Positions 1 through 3,929 of a stretch of 6,568 bases of DNA are shown one piece after another. Each line of letters opens with the position of its first letter. Position 1 is the stretch's first letter. Origin of the DNA: Fidelibacterota bacterium (GTDB lineage Bacteria; Marinisomatota; Marinisomatia; Marinisomatales; TCS56); NCBI GenBank assembly GCA_030634675.1, contig DAOWAH010000094.1, positions 1-6,568 of the forward strand, read 5' to 3'. The notes under the pieces were generated by a model. That model was given only the letters and a program-made list of their open reading frames with translations, searched no databases and was not told the origin of the DNA. The position numbers and the translations under genes are program-made.

Positions 1-1
1 A

Positions 2-646
2 TCCTGGCAGGCTCTGGACCTGGGTGGAAGCGACGCTTTTTATGCTCCCAATGTACTTCAGGATTCTAATAACCGCTGTATCTTGTGGGGCTGGATTAAA
101 GGTGGAGGTAGACCGGGATATCCCTGGAATGGTCTACTGACCCTGCCGAGAATATTATCGATCAGCTCCACTGGAAGCCTTAAGCAGGCTCCAGCTCCGG
201 AACTGAAAACATTACGTGAATCGGCTTATAGTTTCAGTGATATTAAGTTATTGTCCACTGCTGAGTACCGGTTACCGGACATCAGTAGTGGTTGTTGGGA
301 GATAAAAATTAAATTGCATCTCAGCCTGGCCAACAGGTTTGGTATTCGCTGGGGATGCATTAACGATCCGAACGACGAACTTATGATTATTTATGACAAT
401 GCCCATAAAAAACTAATGATCAGTCCCTTGGCCAAAAGCTATTCATTACCTGATCTAAAATCACAGATTATTTTTCAGGTTTTCTTCGATCAATCGGTAT
501 ATGAGATATTCATCAACTACCGCATCTGTATTACTGGTCGATACTACCCAAAAAAGATACAAAACCATCGTTTAGCATTAGACTTATTCGGTCCAACAGT
601 CATAATTCAGTCGCTGCAATTTTGGGAATTGAAGTCTATTAATTGA
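2..646 (+). CDS. Glycoside hydrolase family 32 protein (beta-fructosidase-like), C-terminal part, 5' truncated by window
   Basis: The frame is open from the first full codon at base 2, so the gene begins upstream; 214 residues and the stop are visible. GH32 enzymes hydrolyse terminal beta-fructosyl bonds (sucrose, levan, inulin) or related substrates with a five-bladed propeller followed by a beta-sandwich. Visible family signatures are the FYAPN blade motif (residues 13-17, usually FYAPQ) after a GGSD turn, then ILWGW (27-31), the W-N-G-L-L-T-L-P-R segment (43-50) and APELK. The C-terminal sandwich ends with VFFDQSVYEIFIN (160-172), matching the family's 'vFvDrSxxEvFvN' strand, followed by the GRYYP strand. 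The nucleophile, RDP and EC catalytic motifs would lie upstream, so activity and substrate cannot be judged. The usual Arg of DRS is Gln here. A 45-base gap to the next gene suggests co-transcription. The GH32 assignment is firm; invertase, levanase or another specificity is open. Confidence 0.88.
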   Translation, partial: SWQALDLGGSDAFYAPNVLQDSNNRCILWGWIKGGGRPGYPWNGLLTLPRILSISSTGSLKQAPAPELKTLRESAYSFSDIKLLSTAEYRLPDISSGCWEIKIKLHLSLANRFGIRWGCINDPNDELMIIYDNAHKKLMISPLAKSYSLPDLKSQIIFQVFFDQSVYEIFINYRICITGRYYPKKIQNHRLALDLFGPTVIIQSLQFWELKSIN

Positions 647-680
647 TATTTCAAAAGAACCAACCTACCGGCCAAAAAAT

Positions 681-684
681 AGGG
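681..684 (+). promoter_or_regulatory. Ribosome binding site deciding the start at 692
   Basis: AGGG lies 7 bases before the ATG at 692, a normal Shine-Dalgarno distance. It ends one base before the ATG at 686, which is too close to serve that codon. The downstream ATG is therefore preferred, giving a protein that begins MSRVLKK. Confidence 0.5.
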
Positions 685-691
685 AATGCAG

Positions 692-1441
692 ATGAGTAGG
701 GTACTTAAAAAATATGAGAATGAATTGCACAAGCGTTGTATTGGTGTTTTTAAAGCAAATATTCTTGAAGGACGGTTAGGTTTAGCGAATCCAAAGTTCC
801 ACTCTAATGGAAACGTAAAACCATTTTACGGACTGACCTGTATCGCTTGGGTTGATAAAAGATCGGGTTTATATAAAAAATTAGGTGATCTCCAAAAAAT
901 ATTCAGAAAACAGTTTAATAAAGCGCAGTTGGAGCATATTTTTAGTTTTCTAGCTCCCGAATCTTTTCACATGACAATCTGTGATATCGAGGCCGGTTCA
1001 CTTCCTCTTTCAGCCCAGCATATTGAAACCCAAATTGAAAAAGTAAAGCTTGCTTTTAAGCAGATTAAAACACCATTAATAGTGACTTCCCAAATCCAAG
1101 GTATTGGTCTGGATATCGGTATCACAGCTCTTGTAAGATTTGATCGTGAAACCGAACTTGTAAAAATTCTTGATATGGAGCGCTTGATTAAACTGTCTAC
1201 CCGAGTCGATGCCAGAAGTTTTATGGGACATATCAACCTGGCTTATTTTGTTCAACAACCCAGGACAAAGATCAAACTGATCAAGGAAATACTGCTTCCA
1301 TATGAGAATAAGGTTATCAGTGATTTTTCTTTTGCCAAGTTTGATCTCGTCTATTTTTCCAACATGAATAACTATCAGCCGATATTGACGCTTGACACAC
1401 GGGACGGTAAACTGATACACCATCAGAATGAGCAAGAATGA
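692..1441 (+). CDS. 2H phosphoesterase superfamily-like protein (DUF1868-like)
   Basis: The product is 249 residues with no signal peptide or membrane segment, so probably cytoplasmic. The 2H fold carries two H-x-[ST] motifs about 80-90 residues apart that act on cyclic phosphates or 2',5'-type phosphodiesters. Here the first is H93-M-T95, in the context SFHMTICD, typical of DUF1868-type members. The second is H180-I-N182 in GHINLAYF, 87 residues later, with Asn in place of Ser/Thr. The segment K-F-H-S-N-G-N-V-K-P-F-Y-G-L-T (about 36-49) resembles the 'Fd.dG.v.pf.GnT' strand of DUF1868 proteins. An alternative ATG at 686 would add two residues but lacks a usable ribosome site. The gene lies between a GH32 and a GxGYxYP gene on the same strand. 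Its composition is AT-rich (hand-counted lines at 33-37 % G+C), unlike rdgB and sprA, which may mean transfer. Family placement comes from motif pattern and spacing; substrate is unknown. Confidence 0.65.
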   Translation: MSRVLKKYENELHKRCIGVFKANILEGRLGLANPKFHSNGNVKPFYGLTCIAWVDKRSGLYKKLGDLQKIFRKQFNKAQLEHIFSFLAPESFHMTICDIEAGSLPLSAQHIETQIEKVKLAFKQIKTPLIVTSQIQGIGLDIGITALVRFDRETELVKILDMERLIKLSTRVDARSFMGHINLAYFVQQPRTKIKLIKEILLPYENKVISDFSFAKFDLVYFSNMNNYQPILTLDTRDGKLIHHQNEQE

Positions 1442-1497
1442 TTTCGTTATTAATTTGACACAGGCTGTGAAGTCAAAGATATTTTAATGGCAAATAA

Positions 1498-1501
1498 GGG
1501 A
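1498..1501 (+). promoter_or_regulatory. Ribosome binding site favouring the start at 1511
   Basis: GGGA, within AAGGGAA, sits 9 bases before the ATG at 1511. The upstream in-frame ATG at 1487 has no purine-rich site at a suitable distance. This favours 1511, although organisms on the FCB side often start genes without a Shine-Dalgarno sequence, so 1487 stays possible. Confidence 0.4.
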
Positions 1502-1510
1502 ACCTCGACA

Positions 1511-3106
1511 ATGGATTTGATCACTAAATATTTGAAGGTAAGTGTCCCCACCAAATCAATGATCGTTGTTGATTTAAGCCGGGATAGGATGGATGGACAA
1601 ATTGCGGCCTGTGTTCTGCAAGGAATTGTCAACCGGGAAGATGAAAAGAAAATCTATGTTACCAACACCTATTGTTATGACAATAAACGGGGAGGACCGA
1701 CTCAGGTTCAGATTGCCGAACGGTTTATCGAAACACTTTTTGCCGATATTCCAGTGGAACGACTGACTTCGGCTGTTGACCGGGAATGGCCTGGGTTCAA
1801 AGCCCTGCTGGAACGCTACACGGACCGGGTTAAGGGACTGATTATTTGGGATCCCAAATTGGAACAGGCTACTATTGAAGCTGCTACTACAATTGCTGCA
1901 CAAACCGATGGATTAGTGGTTTCGCCGGATTTGGCTGCAGCTCTGAGCGATATGAATTTCAAAATCATCCAGGATTTCCGGGAGTTGGCGTTTGAAAATA
2001 ATTCGCAGTGTCTGGATTGGTTATTGAAGTATTGGTTCGCCGACGCTTGTAAAGAATTTGCTTTTACCTGGTCTCATATGACCACAGACGACAGGAGTTG
2101 GGGGGCGGCCAATAAGGATTACGTGGTGGCAATGAAATTGTTTACTTACTACCTCGATATTTCCGATCCGGAAGAAGCTGCGCTATATGCAAAAGTATTG
2201 CGGAATTATCCCCAGGGTACCCCGATTTTGGGTTGGACCGATGAACGCTGGGCAGACGCCTTGTTTGCCCGATTGGGATATTTTATGGTTCCGTATATTT
2301 CAGTCGAAAATCTCACTGTTCATTCTTCCTTTCCATCAACTACAGGACGACAATCCGAACCCAAACCGGCGGAGGTCGTCTCAAATGGTGTTTACATTGC
2401 GATGTTTGTAGCTGACGGTGATAATCTGTTGCATTCCATGGTTTACGAGCCGGATATAATTATGACCAGTGCTTCATATAATAAAATACCCATGACTTGG
2501 ATAATTAATCCGGGCCTGGTCGATCTGTCGCCCCGACTATCCGATTGGTATTTTAATAATATCGGAAATCAGGAAATAGGGGCCATGCTCAGCGATGGTC
2601 ATCCGCACAGTGACAGGTATCTTGCCTTTAAACGATATTGTAATTTCTGTGATTATTATTTGGAAAAATCCGGAATGTATACCCTTAAGCAAATGGAGGA
2701 ATCTGAGGCAGTTGGCTGGAATATCCAACCATATGTTATGAACAGTGGGTATGCCGGAACATGTCATAAGGGAATCGGGGAGTATGAATATCATATGGAC
2801 GATGAAACATTTCATATTGGAAGTATTAAGCTGAATAATGCTCAAACGATAAGAAAATTAATCCAAGCAGCACATCAGCCCGAGCCTTTGTTTTTAAATA
2901 TATTTTGCGGCACTGCTGTGGAGGATTTACCCCAAAAAGTGAATGATGTTGCAAATGTATTACTGCAATCGGAAGTTGCCGATGGTGTTCGCTATTTCTT
3001 TCTGCGAAGTATGGATATGGCTGCTACTTACCGAGTTTGGAAAGATTTGCCGGTTTTAAATCATCGCAGACGGAAATCCACCGGATTTTCCAGGGACAAA
3101 ACCTGA
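1511..3106 (+). CDS. GxGYxYP-family putative glycoside hydrolase with altered namesake motif
   Basis: The protein is 531 residues from the ATG at 1511 (539 from the ATG at 1487). Neither start gives a signal peptide, so it is probably cytoplasmic, whereas many relatives appear to be exported. Recognisable family blocks, in order, are LQGIVNR (36-42); GLIIWDPK (109-116) followed by an A-A-T-T-I-A-A helix; ILGWTDERW (239-247); ENLTVHSSFPS (266-276); FVADGDN (299-305), the acidic D-G-D-N turn; and MTWIINP (328-334). The segment that normally reads G-x-G-Y-x-Y-P is S-D-G-H-P-H-S-D-R-Y here (361-370), keeping the glycine and proline but replacing the aromatic residues with histidines. The last 13 residues, from RRRKSTG, are basic and low in hydrophobics and look unlike a family terminus. 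The family is annotated as putative glycoside hydrolase from structural similarity, and its substrate is not known to me. Family membership is well supported; enzymatic activity is uncertain. Confidence 0.8.
   Translation: MDLITKYLKVSVPTKSMIVVDLSRDRMDGQIAACVLQGIVNREDEKKIYVTNTYCYDNKRGGPTQVQIAERFIETLFADIPVERLTSAVDREWPGFKALLERYTDRVKGLIIWDPKLEQATIEAATTIAAQTDGLVVSPDLAAALSDMNFKIIQDFRELAFENNSQCLDWLLKYWFADACKEFAFTWSHMTTDDRSWGAANKDYVVAMKLFTYYLDISDPEEAALYAKVLRNYPQGTPILGWTDERWADALFARLGYFMVPYISVENLTVHSSFPSTTGRQSEPKPAEVVSNGVYIAMFVADGDNLLHSMVYEPDIIMTSASYNKIPMTWIINPGLVDLSPRLSDWYFNNIGNQEIGAMLSDGHPHSDRYLAFKRYCNFCDYYLEKSGMYTLKQMEESEAVGWNIQPYVMNSGYAGTCHKGIGEYEYHMDDETFHIGSIKLNNAQTIRKLIQAAHQPEPLFLNIFCGTAVEDLPQKVNDVANVLLQSEVADGVRYFFLRSMDMAATYRVWKDLPVLNHRRRKSTGFSRDKT
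3072..3091. repeat. Inverted repeat near the end of the GxGYxYP gene
   Basis: GGAAATCC (3072-3079) and GGATTTTCC (3083-3091) can pair over eight base pairs with one bulged T and a three-base loop. The hairpin lies inside the last codons of the gene. No T-run follows, so it does not look like an intrinsic terminator. A second, weaker stem, GAATCC with GGGTTC (3105-3119, one G-T pair, three-base loop), starts inside the stop codon. Confidence 0.4.
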
Positions 3107-3137
3107 ATCCGTGGGGTTCCATAAAAGTTCTCCGAAA

Positions 3138-3186
3138 TTAGTGGCTTTGCTCACATAATTCCACATCAATCCGAACGAGCCACTGA
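3138..3186. repeat. Inverted repeat with 31-base loop upstream of rdgB
   Basis: AGTGGCT (3140-3146) and AGCCACT (3178-3184) are perfect reverse complements. The stem can be extended by a T-A pair (3138/3186) and G-T wobbles (3139/3185 and 3147/3177). The loop is long and no T-run follows, so termination is unlikely. It may be an operator-like dyad, part of a repeat element, or chance. Confidence 0.3.
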
Positions 3187-3192
3187 AAATAC

Positions 3193-3221
3193 TTGTCTCC
3201 CGTCGAGAATTCGGCTATGTT
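3193..3221 (+). promoter_or_regulatory. Weak sigma70-like promoter candidate for rdgB
   Basis: TTGTCT (3193-3198, four of six matches to TTGACA) and TATGTT (3216-3221, four of six matches to TATAAT) are separated by exactly 17 bases. Transcription would begin near 3228, leaving about 19 bases before the ATG at 3247, consistent with that start. Both boxes are poor matches and the call rests mainly on spacing. Confidence 0.2.
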
Positions 3222-3246
3222 CGGCGGCATTATTTTCGGTAATATC

Positions 3247-3858
3247 ATGCAAATCATACTGGCTACGAATAACAGACATAAAATTGTGGAATTCACCCAA
3301 GCTCTCCGGGACTTCGATCACCAGGTTTTGAGTCTGCCTGATTTCCCCGAGGTAGGGGAGATCAATGAGACTGGCGCGACCCTGCTGGAAAATTCATTGC
3401 TAAAGGCACGGATGGTTAATAAGCTTACCGGAATACCGGCTATTGCTGATGATACCGGCCTGGAAGTTGATGCACTGAATGGCGCTCCTGGTGTCTATTC
3501 CGCCCGCTGGGCGGGGATAGGAGCAACCTATGTCGATAATAACCGCCGCCTGTTGACCGAATTGTCTCATATTCCCGAAGAAAAACGTACTGCCCGCTTC
3601 CGCTGTATAATTTCCTATGTGGATGAAAAACTGGAACTATGGACTGAAGGTATAGTTGAAGGAGTAATTCTGAAGCAACAACGGGGGACGGGTGGATTCG
3701 GCTATGATCCTGTCTTCTTTGTTCCCGAGCTTGAAAAAACCCTGGCGCAACTATCTACCGAGGAGAAAAACCGCATAAGTCACCGTGGACTTGCTATTCT
3801 AAATTTCAGTAAACTATTCCGTGATAAAATTCAACCAAAATATAAACTTAAGGAGTAA
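3247..3858 (+). CDS. rdgB: RdgB/HAM1 family XTP/dITP pyrophosphatase
   Basis: This 203-residue cytoplasmic enzyme hydrolyses non-canonical purine nucleoside triphosphates (XTP, dITP, ITP) to the monophosphate and pyrophosphate, keeping deaminated bases out of DNA and RNA. All main family motifs are present: ILATNNRHK at the N-terminus (4-12, nucleotide-binding T-N-N and K), the G-A-T-L-L-E-N-S-L-L-K-A-R helix (43-55, with E48), I-A-D-D-T-G-L-E-V-D (66-75, containing the catalytic Asp pair 68-69), G-V-Y-S-A-R-W-A-G (82-90), G-T-G-G-F-G-Y-D-P-V-F (147-157), and the C-terminal S-H-R (178-180). Length is normal for the family (about 195-205). The frame extends upstream to ATGs at 3193 and 3217, but the conserved family N-terminus starts at 3247; the ATG at 3217 has a GAG nine bases before it and would add ten residues. 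A 71-base gap separates it from sprA. Confidence 0.96.
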   Translation: MQIILATNNRHKIVEFTQALRDFDHQVLSLPDFPEVGEINETGATLLENSLLKARMVNKLTGIPAIADDTGLEVDALNGAPGVYSARWAGIGATYVDNNRRLLTELSHIPEEKRTARFRCIISYVDEKLELWTEGIVEGVILKQQRGTGGFGYDPVFFVPELEKTLAQLSTEEKNRISHRGLAILNFSKLFRDKIQPKYKLKE

Positions 3859-3881
3859 AATTTAGACCCACCGCTACCAGT

Positions 3882-3910
3882 TTGTCGTAAATAATAAAGG
3901 TTGATTTAAT
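3882..3910 (+). promoter_or_regulatory. Sigma70-like promoter candidate for sprA
   Basis: TTGTCG (3882-3887, four of six matches to TTGACA) and TTTAAT (3905-3910, five of six to TATAAT) are exactly 17 bases apart in the gap between rdgB and sprA. The expected transcription start is near 3917, giving a leader of about 13 bases before the TTG at 3930. No Bacteroidetes-type TAnnTTTG -7 box was found in this gap. The short leader is a weakness. Confidence 0.35.
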
Positions 3911-3929
3911 CGTAAGTAACGGAATCCCG

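Larger units (their letters stand above)
3107..3246. other. 140-base intergenic region with dyad symmetry, no confident gene
   Basis: No gene on the + strand is supported. The + frame that joins rdgB is open from 3193, but it lies upstream of the conserved rdgB start. The region holds a 7-bp perfect inverted repeat (AGTGGCT at 3140-3146, AGCCACT at 3178-3184). On the - strand, a frame is open for 52 codons between stops at 3217-3215 and 3058-3056, overlapping the end of the GxGYxYP gene. I do not recognise that peptide and do not call it a gene. A dispersed intergenic repeat is one explanation; a structured 3' end plus rdgB leader is another. Confidence 0.4.

Noticed and set aside
967..1435. 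Two overlapping antisense open frames over the 2H-like gene
   Set aside because: Both lie wholly inside a sense gene with recognisable motifs, show no family resemblance, and are expected shadows in AT-rich coding sequence.
1450..1903. Antisense open frames over the start of the GxGYxYP gene
   Set aside because: The sense frame carries conserved family blocks across the same bases; the antisense peptides show no recognisable domain.
2187..2845. A second + frame and an antisense frame inside the GxGYxYP gene
   Set aside because: Both are covered by strongly conserved sense segments (ILGW, D-G-D-N, W-I-I-N-P) and have no independent support.
3105..3119. Intrinsic terminator after the GxGYxYP gene
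   Set aside because: The six-base stem includes a G-T pair and is followed by CATAAAAG rather than a T-run.
3193..3246. An 18-residue N-terminal extension of rdgB starting at the ATG at 3193
   Set aside because: RdgB proteins begin at the M-x-I-I-L-A-T-N-N strand, which starts at 3247; the extension is not family sequence and has no ribosome site.
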